Below, piece after piece: positions 1 through 8,945 of a DNA stretch of 64,000 bases (position 1 is its first letter; each line of letters opens with the position of its first letter). Source of the stretch: Shimia aestuarii (GTDB lineage Bacteria > Pseudomonadota > Alphaproteobacteria > Rhodobacterales > Rhodobacteraceae); contig NZ_FOTQ01000008.1 in NCBI RefSeq assembly GCF_900114635.1, forward strand, positions 122,883 to 186,882, in the 5' to 3' direction. Made by a program: the position numbers and the translations under genes. Below the pieces are notes generated by a model. That model saw nothing but the letters and a program-made list of their open reading frames with translations, was not told the DNA's origin and made no database searches.

Positions 1-620
1 ACCAGCGCGCCTCCAACGCCCCCCGAGGCGCCGGGGATTAGCACGGTGTCCGCCTTGGTCACGTTGGCGCGGGTGAGCATGCCTTCGGCGGTGGAATAGG
101 AACAGGAAAAAGTGGCCAGTTCCGCGTCGCTGAGCGGGGAGGAGATGGCGAGGGCATTGCTGGCGGGGATGGTGGCATATTGCGCAAAGCCGCCATCGCG
201 CTCGGAGCCGAAATAGCCGGTCTTGTCCTTGTTCTCCAGATCCTCGGGGTCGCGCAACCAGTTGTCGGTGAGGACACGTTCGCCGATGCGGGCCGGGTCA
301 ATACCGTCGCCCACGGCAACAATCCGGCCGCAGATATCGGCGCCCTGGATTCGCGGGAAGGTGAGCGGACGCCCTCCCCATGTCGGGTCGTCTTCATCGA
401 CCGCGTCAAAGGCGCCGCCGGTGGTCGCATCATCGACGGCCTTGGAGTACCAGCCCGACCTTGTGTTGACGTCGGTATTGTTGAGGCCGCAGGCGCCGAC
501 CTTGATCAGCACCTCGCCGGGGGCGGGGCTGGGGGTGGGCCAGTCCTCGCGCCAGTCATAAGCGTCAAGATCGCCGTGGCCGGTGAGGATCATGGCCTGC
601 ATGGTGGCGGGAACGGTCAT
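1..620 (-). CDS. MDR-family (zinc-type) alcohol dehydrogenase/quinone oxidoreductase, 3' end beyond window
   Basis: The reading frame is open from an ATG to the window edge, so only about the first 206 residues are seen. The N-terminal GroES-like fold is recognisable from the run CGLNNTDVNTR near residue 38, and the start of the Rossmann fold from GASGGVG near the cut end. These are typical of medium-chain dehydrogenases that use NAD(P)H. Its start overlaps the stop of the upstream FAD/GcvT gene by 4 bp (ATGA), so the two are probably translated together. It may oxidise an alcohol or aldehyde made in the same demethylation pathway. The substrate cannot be read from the sequence, and the zinc ligands were not verified. 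Confidence 0.8.
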   Translation of the reverse strand, partial: MTVPATMQAMILTGHGDLDAYDWREDWPTPSPAPGEVLIKVGACGLNNTDVNTRSGWYSKAVDDATTGGAFDAVDEDDPTWGGRPLTFPRIQGADICGRIVAVGDGIDPARIGERVLTDNWLRDPEDLENKDKTGYFGSERDGGFAQYATIPASNALAISSPLSDAELATFSCSYSTAEGMLTRANVTKADTVLIPGASGGVGGAL

Positions 621-3079
621 TCGGCGGCCTCCTGCGTGGCGTCGGTTCGGGGAAGGAGGGAGCCTGGATCGTAGGCGGCTTGGACCAGGACACGGGCGGG
701 GCGGGGCTGGCCCGCGATGATCACCGTGAGGTCGATGCCGGGGGTGGCAGCAGCGGGTTTGAGATAGGCAAAGGCGAGGATTTTGCCGACCGTGTGGCCA
801 TAGGCGACCGAGGCGGTGGAGCCGACCACGGTATCGCCCATGAGCACGGCTTCGCCGCCATGGCCATCATGTGTCCCGTCAGGATCAATCTCGAGATAGG
901 TGCAGATCCATGGCAGGTTGGATTGGGCGCTGGTGCGGGTTGCTTCGGCCCCGAGGTAGTCCTTGTCGAGTTTCACGAAACGCATGACATTGGCTTCGGG
1001 CAGGGTGACTTCGTTGGTGAGTTCGCCTGCGCCGGGGAAGGCCTTTTCCATGCGCAGGGCGTTCATGGCGAAAGAGCCGTAATTGGCGATGCCGTGAGGC
1101 TGGCCCGCCTGCCAGAGCGCGTCATAGATCGCGGGGGCGGCGGCGTTGGGCGTGTGCAACTCCCAGCCCAGTTCCCCGGCATAGGACATGCGGAAGGCCC
1201 AGATTTTATGGCCCGCAACGGTGATTTCGCGGGCCGAGAGCCATCGGAAACCGGCGTTGGAGAGGTCGGCGTCGGTGCATTGCGAGAGCACGTCGCGGGA
1301 CAGGGGGCCGTTCAGCGAAAGCGCCGACCAGTCGCTGGAAAGGCAGGTGATGGTGGCGTCGGCATCGCCTTGGTGGCGGTGCAGGTGGTCGAGCAGGCGT
1401 TGCTCAAAGAAGGCGGCGCAGACGAGATAGAAACGGTCTGCGGCCATGCGCACGATGGTGGTTTCAAGCTCGATCCGTCCGCGACGGTTGAGCATATGGG
1501 TCAGGGTGATCGAGCCGTCTTTTTGCGGCATGCGATTGGCGGTGAGACGGTCGAGCAGGGCGTAAGCGTCGGGGCCTTCCACAATGACCTTGGTAAAGGC
1601 GGTCACGTCCATGAGGCCGACCCGTTCACGCACGGCCTTGCATTCAAAAGCGACCATGTCGTGCACCACGTTGCGGGTGAAGCTGTAATGGTCACGCTGT
1701 TCCACGCCATTGCGGGCGAACCAACGGGGGCGCTCATGGCCATAGACCTCTTCATGTACGGCGCCCGCCTTTTTCAGCTGATCATGCAGGGGTGAGGGTT
1801 TCACGGGGCGTCCGGTGAGCCGGTTGAAATGCGGGAACGGAATCTCGTGGCGCAGGCAATAGTCTTCCTTGGCCTTGATCACCTGCCATTCGGGGGTGGC
1901 GTATTCTCCGAAGCGGCGTGGGTCGTAGTCGCGCATCGAGATGTCGGCGGCGCCATGCACCATCCAGCGGGCCAGTTCGCGGGTCAGCCCCGGCCCCCAG
2001 CCGATGCCGATCTGGGTGCCGCAGCAGCACCAGTAGTTTTCCACGCCGGGTGCGGGGCCGATCAGCGGGTTGCCGTCAGGCGGGTGCGAGATGGCGCCGT
2101 GCACATCGCGGGTTATGCCGAGATCGGCAAAGATCGGCATACGATCCAGCGCGTTTTCGAGCCATGGCATGACGCGGTCGTAATCGGCCTCGAACAGCCA
2201 GTTTTCATACTCCCACGGACACTCATCGAGCCAGACCGCGTTGGGATTGGCTTTCTCGTAGATGCCGATCAGGCCCTTTTTCTGTTCCATGCGGATATAG
2301 CCGGAGACCTTCTTGTCATCTCGGATGACGGGAAGTTCGGTGGGCAGGTCGCGGAATTCCGGCACTTCGTCGGTGACGAAATAGTGGTGCGTCATCGAGG
2401 TCATGGGCAGTTGCAGCCCTGACCAGTCGCCCATCTGGCGGGCATAGGTGCCGCCCGCATTGACCACGTGTTCGCATGTGATCGTGCCCTGATCGGTTTC
2501 GACCACCCATTCATGGCCGCGCTTTGTGATGTTGCTGGCGCGGCAGCGGCGGATGATGCGCACACCCTTGGCGCGGGCCCCTGCGGCCATGGCCATGGTG
2601 ACGTTGGTCGGATCGACATGGCCGTCATCAGGGGTATGCAGCGCGCCCAGAACGCCGTCGAGATTGTAGAAGGGATGCAGTGCGCCGACGCGGTCGGGGC
2701 TGACCAGCTCGATATTGAAGCCAAGCGAACGGCCCACAGACAGGGTGTGACGCAGCCAGTCCATTTCATCTTCGGTATAAGCCAGCCGGAAGGACCCGCA
2801 GCCGTGCCATGTCACGGGCTGGCCGGTTTCCTGCTCCAGCCCGCCGGAATAGAGGCCGATATTGTAATCGACACATTTGCCGAGCGAGAAAGACGAGGTG
2901 GAATGCGTGATCTGGCCCGCGGCGTGCCACGTGGAGCCGGAGGTCAGTTCGGCCTTTTCCAGAAGCACCGTGTCGCCGCCCCAGCCTTCGTGGGCGAGGT
3001 GATAGGCGAGGCCGACGCCCATGACACCGCCGCCGACAATGACAACGCGGGCGTGGCTTGGAAGGGAAGATGAGGACAT
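617..3079 (-). CDS. Dimethylglycine/sarcosine dehydrogenase-like FAD oxidoreductase with C-terminal GcvT domain
   Basis: An 820-residue protein. An N-terminal DAO-type FAD domain has the dinucleotide motif VIVGGGVMGVG at residues 14-23. The motif GSTWHAAG places a His at about residue 52, where dimethylglycine dehydrogenases bind FAD covalently. The second half (about residue 430 onward) resembles the aminomethyltransferase GcvT, which carries the one-carbon unit to tetrahydrofolate. The family oxidatively demethylates N-methyl amino acids. I chose the ATG that begins MSSSSLPSHARV because the FAD motif follows at the usual distance; a longer reading would run into the operator and the divergent regulator. 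It is divergent from an RpiR regulator and a Rieske oxygenase, which fits betaine-type catabolism. The exact substrate is unknown. Confidence 0.88.
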   Translation of the reverse strand: MSSSSLPSHARVVIVGGGVMGVGLAYHLAHEGWGGDTVLLEKAELTSGSTWHAAGQITHSTSSFSLGKCVDYNIGLYSGGLEQETGQPVTWHGCGSFRLAYTEDEMDWLRHTLSVGRSLGFNIELVSPDRVGALHPFYNLDGVLGALHTPDDGHVDPTNVTMAMAAGARAKGVRIIRRCRASNITKRGHEWVVETDQGTITCEHVVNAGGTYARQMGDWSGLQLPMTSMTHHYFVTDEVPEFRDLPTELPVIRDDKKVSGYIRMEQKKGLIGIYEKANPNAVWLDECPWEYENWLFEADYDRVMPWLENALDRMPIFADLGITRDVHGAISHPPDGNPLIGPAPGVENYWCCCGTQIGIGWGPGLTRELARWMVHGAADISMRDYDPRRFGEYATPEWQVIKAKEDYCLRHEIPFPHFNRLTGRPVKPSPLHDQLKKAGAVHEEVYGHERPRWFARNGVEQRDHYSFTRNVVHDMVAFECKAVRERVGLMDVTAFTKVIVEGPDAYALLDRLTANRMPQKDGSITLTHMLNRRGRIELETTIVRMAADRFYLVCAAFFEQRLLDHLHRHQGDADATITCLSSDWSALSLNGPLSRDVLSQCTDADLSNAGFRWLSAREITVAGHKIWAFRMSYAGELGWELHTPNAAAPAIYDALWQAGQPHGIANYGSFAMNALRMEKAFPGAGELTNEVTLPEANVMRFVKLDKDYLGAEATRTSAQSNLPWICTYLEIDPDGTHDGHGGEAVLMGDTVVGSTASVAYGHTVGKILAFAYLKPAAATPGIDLTVIIAGQPRPARVLVQAAYDPGSLLPRTDATQEAAE

Positions 3080-3130
3080 GAGGCCGACTCGCTCTGGCAC
3101 GGTTGTTTCCTGTGGACAGGCTAGGCAATC

Positions 3131-3164
3131 ATTTGTACCATCGTCAATCATGAATGACACAAAT
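3131..3164. promoter_or_regulatory. Imperfect palindrome (ATTTGT-NN-CAT ... ATG-NN-ACAAAT), candidate RpiR operator
   Basis: The left arm ATTTGTACCAT (3131-3141) is mirrored by ATGACACAAAT (3154-3164); nine of eleven positions pair across a 12-bp spacer. The palindrome lies between the divergent dehydrogenase and regulator genes and covers the regulator's start codon. That position suits autoregulation and control of both directions. Binding by the adjacent RpiR protein is inferred. Confidence 0.5.
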
Positions 3165-4037
3165 GTATCAAAAACCGTTTTGACCCGCCTGTCTCAGGAA
3201 TGGGATGATCTCACCCCCGAGGCGCAGAAAGTGGCACGCTATGTGCTTGAAAACCCGCGCGATGTGGGGGTGTCGACCGTGCGAGAGATTGCCGAGGCGG
3301 CCAAGGTCAAGCCAAATACCGTGGTGCGCATGGCGCGGCAGGTGGGGTTCGAGGGCTACGATGATTTCCGCGAACCGTTCCGCGAGGCGATTCGGCGTGG
3401 GGCGGCGTCTTTCCCGGATCGGGCGCGGTGGTTGCAGGATATTCGCCGTCAGGGGGAGTTGGGTGGGCTTTATGCCGATATGGTGAGTGCGGCCCTGCGC
3501 AACATTGAAGAAACCTTTGCAACGATCAGCGAAGAGGCGCTGCGCGTGGCGGCAGAAGCGATCTGGAACTCGCGCAATGTCTATACGCTGGGCGTGGGGG
3601 TCAACAATTCCAACGCCCGCAATTTCACCTATCTTGCCAGCACCGGCATGGTGCAATTTCATGCCATCCCGCGCGCCGGATCGACGCCGGTGGATGACAT
3701 TGCCTGGGCAGATGAGCGCGACGTGCTGATTGCCATCACCTGTGCGCCGTATCGGCGCGAGGTGGTTGAGGCGGTCGAGGTGGCGCGGGAACAGGGGATG
3801 TGCGTGATCGGGATTTCGGATTCGCCCGCGTCACCGATCATTCGCGGGGCCGCGCATGGCTTTGTCGTGGCCGCCGACACGCCGCAGTTCTTTCCCAGTT
3901 CGGTGTCGACCATCGCCCTGCTGGAGACCTTGCTGAGTTTCGTGATCGCCTCGGCCAGCCCCGAGATCGTGGCGCGGGTCGAGAAGTTCCATGAGCGCCG
4001 CCACCAGTTGGGAATCTATCAGGAGGACCTGCCATGA
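3150..4037 (+). CDS. MurR/RpiR-family transcriptional regulator
   Basis: A 295-residue protein with an N-terminal HTH_6 domain (VSTVREIAEAAKVKPNTVVR, about residues 40-59) and a C-terminal SIS sugar/ligand-binding domain (about residues 125-265, with segments such as YTLGVGVNNSNARN and VIGISDS). RpiR proteins sense small metabolites and repress or activate catabolic genes. I took the ATG starting MNDTNVSKT, because it gives the normal family length; earlier in-frame ATGs would run back into the divergent gene. The stop overlaps the start of the Rieske oxygenase by 4 bp (ATGA), so regulator and oxygenase share an operon. It probably controls the divergent dehydrogenase through the palindrome over its own start. 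Confidence 0.9.
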   Translation: MNDTNVSKTVLTRLSQEWDDLTPEAQKVARYVLENPRDVGVSTVREIAEAAKVKPNTVVRMARQVGFEGYDDFREPFREAIRRGAASFPDRARWLQDIRRQGELGGLYADMVSAALRNIEETFATISEEALRVAAEAIWNSRNVYTLGVGVNNSNARNFTYLASTGMVQFHAIPRAGSTPVDDIAWADERDVLIAITCAPYRREVVEAVEVAREQGMCVIGISDSPASPIIRGAAHGFVVAADTPQFFPSSVSTIALLETLLSFVIASASPEIVARVEKFHERRHQLGIYQEDLP

Positions 4038-5122
4038 GCGACAGCCCCGTCCATTCGCTTGAGGCCCGCTACTATACCGATCCGGCAATCTATGCACAGG
4101 AGATGCGGGGGCTTCTGGCGTCTACGTGGCAATTTGCGCTGCACCTGTCGGATATTCCCAATGTTGGGGATTACGCCGCCTTCGAGATTGCCGGAGAAAG
4201 CCTGTTTGCCATTCGCGGGCGGGACGAGGTGGTGCGGGTGTTCTACAATGTCTGCCAGCACCGGGCGCATGAGATGGTGTCGGGACGGGGCAATACGCGG
4301 GTGGTGGTCTGCCCCTATCATGCGTGGACCTATGAATTGAGCGGCGGCCTGCGGGCGGGGCCGAATATCAAGGCAGTGCCGGGGTTTGATCGCTCCGAGA
4401 TCTGCCTGACCGAGGTTCGCAGCGAGGATTTCCTTGGCTTCCTGTTCGTCAATCTCGACGATGACGCCGCGCCAATGGATGACTGGTATCCGGGGGTGCG
4501 CGCCGAGCTGTTGGAATTTGTGCCCTGGATCAGGGAACTCGCGCCGCTGGAATGGGTGGAGGTGCCCGAAAACTGCAACTGGAAAGTGTCGGTCGAGAAT
4601 TACTCGGAATGTTATCATTGCCCGATCAACCACCCGACCTTTGCCGAAGGGGTGGTCAAACCCGAGACCTATGACATTCAGCCCGACGCGGGCGGCGGTT
4701 ACGTGCTGCGCCACACCACGGAATGCCAGAGCCTTGAGAAGATGACCTATCCCGTGGATATGTCCGTGGCCCATGCCGGGGATTATCAGAGCTGGTTCCT
4801 GTGGCCGATGTTCTCGTTCCAGTGCTATCCGGGCAATGTGCTCAATACCTATCACTGGCGGGCCGAAGCAGTGGATCGCTGCACGGTCTGGCGCGGCTGG
4901 TACACGGCGGGTGGAGCAGAGAGCGACGTGATCCGGGCGTTGGCGGTGCAGGATCGCGAAACCACCGTGGAAGAGGATATCCGGCTGGTGGAAAGCGTCC
5001 AGCGCGGGCTGGCCTCGCGCGGGTATCGACCCGGCCCGCTGGTGCTGGACCCGCAATGCGGCGTACACTCGGAACATTCGATTGCGCGGCTGCAGGAGTG
5101 GATGCGCGCGGCGGTGGACTAG
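4034..5122 (+). CDS. Rieske-type oxygenase alpha subunit (betaine/quaternary amine demethylase-like)
   Basis: A 362-residue protein. The Rieske [2Fe-2S] ligands are C74-Q-H76 and C93-P-Y-H96. The mononuclear iron region follows with NYSECYHCPINH (about residues 195-206), plus an acidic segment near residue 316 (EEDIRLVES) that could supply the Asp ligand. The family includes glycine-betaine and stachydrine monooxygenases that remove a methyl group as formaldehyde, as well as aromatic dioxygenases. The neighbouring dimethylglycine-dehydrogenase-like gene makes an N-methyl substrate more likely. No ferredoxin-reductase partner is adjacent, so electrons must come from elsewhere. Confidence 0.88.
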   Translation: MSDSPVHSLEARYYTDPAIYAQEMRGLLASTWQFALHLSDIPNVGDYAAFEIAGESLFAIRGRDEVVRVFYNVCQHRAHEMVSGRGNTRVVVCPYHAWTYELSGGLRAGPNIKAVPGFDRSEICLTEVRSEDFLGFLFVNLDDDAAPMDDWYPGVRAELLEFVPWIRELAPLEWVEVPENCNWKVSVENYSECYHCPINHPTFAEGVVKPETYDIQPDAGGGYVLRHTTECQSLEKMTYPVDMSVAHAGDYQSWFLWPMFSFQCYPGNVLNTYHWRAEAVDRCTVWRGWYTAGGAESDVIRALAVQDRETTVEEDIRLVESVQRGLASRGYRPGPLVLDPQCGVHSEHSIARLQEWMRAAVD

Positions 5123-5141
5123 CGGCAAGAAAGGGGTGGCG

Positions 5142-5552
5142 ATGATGCGGGGGCAATGTTTTTGCGGGCAGGTGCGTTGGGAAACCGACGCGCCGGTGCT
5201 TTGGGCCGGGCATTGTCATTGTGACAGTTGCCGGCGGGCGACCTCGGCCCCATTCACCTCGTTCTTCGGTGTGGCGCGGGACAGCGTGCGCTGGTCCGGG
5301 ACGCTGGCCGACTACGTGACATCAGGTGGAAAGGTGCGCCGTCAGTTTTGTCCCGCATGTGGCACCCAGTTGACCTATCAATCCGAGGCCTGGCCTGAGG
5401 AGACACACCTTTATGCCGCGACGCTGGACGATCCGGCGCAATTTTCCCCGCAGGCGCATTACCACTGGGCCGAGCGCCTTCCTTGGCTGGCGATTGCCGA
5501 CGACCTGCCCAAGTTTGCTGCCTCAGCGGATGGGGCGGAACCCGTTGCCTGA
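5142..5552 (+). CDS. GFA/CENP-V family zinc protein (glutathione-dependent formaldehyde-activating enzyme-like)
   Basis: A 136-residue protein with the zinc-cysteine pattern of the GFA family: CFC near residues 6-8, CHCDSC near 25-30 and CPAC near 72-75. Some members are reported to help formaldehyde react with glutathione; others have unknown roles. Two ATGs stand in tandem and either could start. It begins 19 bp after the Rieske oxygenase, whose proposed reaction releases formaldehyde, so a role in disposing of it is reasonable but not shown. Confidence 0.8.
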   Translation: MMRGQCFCGQVRWETDAPVLWAGHCHCDSCRRATSAPFTSFFGVARDSVRWSGTLADYVTSGGKVRRQFCPACGTQLTYQSEAWPEETHLYAATLDDPAQFSPQAHYHWAERLPWLAIADDLPKFAASADGAEPVA

Positions 5553-5612
5553 GCGATTGGGCGATCCTTTGCGCCCCGGATACGCTTGCATGGTGGTTTG
5601 AGGAGAATATGC

Positions 5613-6293
5613 ATGACGGCACCCTATGCTCTTTATTATTGGCCGATCCCGTTCCGGGGGCAGATCATTCGCGTGATCCTCGCCTACGCCGATGTGGCTT
5701 GGTGTGAGGCGGATTGGGAAGAGGTTGGCGCGCTGAAGGAGCGGTCGATCGGGGACCTTCCCTATCCGTTCATGGCACCGCCCCTGCTGGAGGATCGCGA
5801 GGCGGGGCGCTGGATCAGTCAGTTGCCGGCGATCACCATGTATCTTGGGCGCATGCACGGGCTGAGCAGGGTGCCGGACACGGAATTGCGGCTAGTCTGT
5901 GATGCGTCGGACATTTTGGTAGAAATCACCCGTGGCCATGGTGCGCAAATGTGGGACCGGGCGGCGTGGGATGATTTTGTCGCGGTCCGCTTGCCGCGCT
6001 GGATGGGTTTGCATGAACGGCTGGTGATCGACGAGGCACTGGATGCGGGCGAGATTGACCTCTCGCAGCTGATCCTGACCGGGCTTTGGCACAATATGGT
6101 GCGCTGTCTGCCGGGGTTGCGCCCGGTTCTGGCGGCCCATGCGCCGACCGTTGCGGCCCTTGTTGATCGGGTTGCGCAGACGTCGCGGGTTGCGGCGCTG
6201 TTTGCCACGTGGGACGATGGCCCGGCGCGCTATTGCGCGGGTGAGATTGAGGCGTCCATCTTGGACATGCTGGAAGGGAAAGAAGACATATGA
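5613..6293 (+). CDS. Glutathione S-transferase-family protein
   Basis: A 226-residue protein. Residues 1-85 resemble the thioredoxin-fold GST N-terminal domain (YYWPIPFRGQIIRVIL, then PPLLED and a helix QLPAITMYLG), and the rest is helical as in GST C-terminal domains. The chosen ATG has a good ribosome-binding site (aggag, 8 nt upstream). The stop overlaps the next gene's start by 4 bp. A GST beside a GFA-family gene points to glutathione chemistry in this cluster, possibly formaldehyde or an electrophilic by-product. No specific substrate can be assigned. Confidence 0.75.
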   Translation: MTAPYALYYWPIPFRGQIIRVILAYADVAWCEADWEEVGALKERSIGDLPYPFMAPPLLEDREAGRWISQLPAITMYLGRMHGLSRVPDTELRLVCDASDILVEITRGHGAQMWDRAAWDDFVAVRLPRWMGLHERLVIDEALDAGEIDLSQLILTGLWHNMVRCLPGLRPVLAAHAPTVAALVDRVAQTSRVAALFATWDDGPARYCAGEIEASILDMLEGKEDI

Positions 6294-6679
6294 GCCTGTT
6301 TGACGAAGACCTGTTCCTGAAAGGGTTGGAACAGCGCAAGGGGACGCTTGGCGCGGAGTACGTGGAAAAGAACCTTGCCGCCGCAGACGAGTTTACGCGC
6401 CCCTTTCAGGAGGCGATGACGGCGTGGTGCTGGGGCTTTGGCTGGGGCGACGACGTGATCGCGCCCAAGACCCGATCGATGATGAACCTCGCCATGCTCG
6501 GTGCGCTGGGCAAGATGCATGAATGGGAAATTCATCTCAATGGCGCGCTCAACAATGGCGTCACGGTGGAAGAGGTGCGCGCGATCATTCACGTGGTCGG
6601 CATCTATTGCGGCGTGCCGCAGTCGCTGGAGTGTTTCCGCGTGGCGCGCAAAGTGCTGGAAGAGCGTGGGTTGATCTGA
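6290..6679 (+). CDS. Carboxymuconolactone decarboxylase (CMD)-family protein
   Basis: A 129-residue all-helical protein. The family core is visible in SMMNLAMLGALGKMHEWEIHL (about residues 64-84) followed by a GVTVEEVRAIIHVVGIYCGVP segment. It resembles 4-carboxymuconolactone decarboxylase (PcaC), but no other protocatechuate genes are nearby. Many members are of unknown function or act as peroxidase-type AhpD-like proteins; the paired Cys of AhpD is not seen here. It is translationally coupled to the GST gene and closes the operon. Confidence 0.8.
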   Translation: MSLFDEDLFLKGLEQRKGTLGAEYVEKNLAAADEFTRPFQEAMTAWCWGFGWGDDVIAPKTRSMMNLAMLGALGKMHEWEIHLNGALNNGVTVEEVRAIIHVVGIYCGVPQSLECFRVARKVLEERGLI

Positions 6680-6773
6680 AACGGGGCAAAACGCGTGCAA
6701 GGGAGCGTGCGCCCGTGGTCATGCGCGCGCCAATGCGATATCGGACGGGAGAGTGCAAAAGGAAGCTGTTCCG

Positions 6774-8945
6774 ATGATGTCGTCCCCCGTTCAGTTGACC
6801 CGTGATCTTGTTCTGATTGGCGGAGGCCACGCCCATGCGCTTGTGCTGCGCATGTGGGGGATGCGCCCCTTGCCCGGCGTGCGGGTGACGCTGATCAATC
6901 CCGGACCGACGGCGCCCTATTCGGGCATGTTGCCCGGCCATATCGCCGGGCATTATGCGCGCGATGATCTTGATATCGACCTTGTGAAACTGGCGCGTTT
7001 TGCCGGGGCGCGGCTGATCATGGCGCCTGCCGAGGGGATTGATCCCGTGGCGCGGACGATCGCCGTGCAGGGGCGGGGGGAAATCGGCTATGATGTTGCG
7101 TCGATTGATGTCGGGATCCATGCCGAGATGCCGGGGATCGAGGGCTTCGCAGACCATGGGCTTGGGGCCAAGCCATTGGATGTCTACGCGAGCCGCTGGG
7201 CCGCGTTTCTCGACGCAGCCGCCAAGGGCGATGTCGCGCCCGAGGTGGCGGTCATCGGGGGTGGCGTGGCCGGAAGCGAGCTGGCGCTGGCCATGGCCCA
7301 TGCGCTGCGGGCGCGGGGATGCGCGGGCAAGGTGACGGTGATCGAGGCGGGGCCAAAGATTACCGGGCGCACGGCAGCGGCCGAGCGGCATTTGCTGGGC
7401 GCAATGGGCGATCTGGGCGTTGAGGTCATGACCGAGGCGCAGGTGGCGCGGGTCGAGGCCGAGCGGGTCATGCTCAAGGACGGCACATCGGTGCCAAGCC
7501 GGTTCACAGTCGGTGCCGCCGGGGCATTTGCCCATGGCTGGCTGGCCGAAACCGCGCTTCCCCTGACCGAAGACGGGTTTGTGCGGGTGCGTGACAGCCT
7601 GCAGGTCGAGGGGTTTGACGATCTTTTTGCGGTAGGCGATTGCGCGCATATGGGGGCCACGCCACGCCCCAAAGCCGGTGTGTTTGCGGTGCGCGCTGGG
7701 AAAGTGCTGCAGGGCAATCTGCGCGCGGTTCTGTCGGGGGGGCAGACGCGCGCGTTCCGTCCGCAAAAGGATTACCTCAAGCTGATCTCGCTGGGTGGGA
7801 AATCTGCCGTGGCCGAGAAATGGGGGCGTACGCTGGCCGGGCCGACGCTGTGGCGCTGGAAGGACCACATTGATCAGAAATTCATGGACAAGTTCCGCCA
7901 GTTGCCCGCGATGACCGCGTCAAAACCGCCGCGTGAGGTGGCGCTGGAGGCAGTGCCGGAGCAGCCTTTGTGCGGGGGCTGTGGTTCAAAAGTGGGGCCG
8001 GGGACTTTGGCCGGAGTGCTGGAAAGACTGCCGCGACTGGGTCGGTCGGATGTGCTTTCCGGTCCCGGGGATGATGCGGCGGTCTTGCAGGTGGGCGGCG
8101 TGCAGCAGGTGGTGACGACGGATCATTTGCGCGCCTTTACCGAGGATTTTGGCCTGATGGCGCGGATTGCGACGGTGCATGCGCTGGGCGATATCTGGGC
8201 GATGGGGGCAGCGCCGCAGGGGGCGTTGATGTCGGTGACACTCCCCCGGATGAGTGCGGCATTGCAGGCGCGCAGCATGGAAGAGATTCTGCGCGAGGCG
8301 GGGGCGGTTTTGAACGAGGCCGGGGCCGAGATTGTGGGCGGGCATTCGACCATGGGCAGCGAGTTGACCATCGGGCTGACGCTGACCGGGCTGGTCGAGG
8401 AGGCCGCGATCACCCATGCCGGGGCGCGGGTCGGGGATGTGCTGATCCTGACGCGACCCATCGGGTCAGGCACCGTTCTGGCGGCAGAGATGCAGGGCAA
8501 GGCGCGCGGCGCGGATGTGCAGGCGGTGCTTGCCGAGATGGCGCGCCCGCAGGGGGATGCGGCGGCAATCCTTGAGGGTGCGCATGCGATGACGGATGTG
8601 ACCGGGTTTGGGTTGGCCGGGCATCTGATGGCCATGTGCCGGGCGTCGGGTGTGGCGGCGGAACTCGATCTGGGGGCAGTGCCTTTCTATGACGGCGCGC
8701 TTGATCTGGCCGAGACGGGCCATCGTTCAACCATCTGGCAGGCCAATGCCGACAGCGCGCCGGTCTTTGGCGCGACCGGGGCGCGTGGCGCGTTGTTGCA
8801 TGATCCGCAGACGGCAGGCGGGCTTTTGGCGGCGGTGGAGGCCGGAGCCGCCGGGGCTCTGGTTGAGGCGCTGCGGGCCAAGGGCCACCAAGCGGCGGTG
8901 ATCGGGCGTTTTGAAACGGGCGCGCCTGCGATTACTGCAGGGTGA
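6774..8945 (+). CDS. selD: Selenide, water dikinase fused to an N-terminal FAD/NAD(P) oxidoreductase
   Basis: A 723-residue fusion. Residues about 1-385 form a pyridine nucleotide-disulphide/NDH-like flavoprotein (LVLIGGGHAHA at the N-terminus, AVIGGGVAGSELAL for the second nucleotide fold, FAVGDCAH for FAD). The rest is SelD, which makes selenophosphate from selenide and ATP. In LCGGCGSKVGP the Cys (TGT) aligns with E. coli Cys17 and the Lys with Lys20, so the enzyme uses Cys, not selenocysteine. Tandem ATGs mark the start. It is convergent with mnmH, which consumes selenophosphate, and the 3' ends overlap by 14 bp. The flavoprotein half may supply or reduce selenium; that is inference. Confidence 0.92.
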   Translation: MMSSPVQLTRDLVLIGGGHAHALVLRMWGMRPLPGVRVTLINPGPTAPYSGMLPGHIAGHYARDDLDIDLVKLARFAGARLIMAPAEGIDPVARTIAVQGRGEIGYDVASIDVGIHAEMPGIEGFADHGLGAKPLDVYASRWAAFLDAAAKGDVAPEVAVIGGGVAGSELALAMAHALRARGCAGKVTVIEAGPKITGRTAAAERHLLGAMGDLGVEVMTEAQVARVEAERVMLKDGTSVPSRFTVGAAGAFAHGWLAETALPLTEDGFVRVRDSLQVEGFDDLFAVGDCAHMGATPRPKAGVFAVRAGKVLQGNLRAVLSGGQTRAFRPQKDYLKLISLGGKSAVAEKWGRTLAGPTLWRWKDHIDQKFMDKFRQLPAMTASKPPREVALEAVPEQPLCGGCGSKVGPGTLAGVLERLPRLGRSDVLSGPGDDAAVLQVGGVQQVVTTDHLRAFTEDFGLMARIATVHALGDIWAMGAAPQGALMSVTLPRMSAALQARSMEEILREAGAVLNEAGAEIVGGHSTMGSELTIGLTLTGLVEEAAITHAGARVGDVLILTRPIGSGTVLAAEMQGKARGADVQAVLAEMARPQGDAAAILEGAHAMTDVTGFGLAGHLMAMCRASGVAAELDLGAVPFYDGALDLAETGHRSTIWQANADSAPVFGATGARGALLHDPQTAGGLLAAVEAGAAGALVEALRAKGHQAAVIGRFETGAPAITAG

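Noticed and set aside
6774..8945. SelD as a selenocysteine-containing protein
   Set aside because: The active-site position is encoded by TGT (Cys), so no in-frame TGA is needed.
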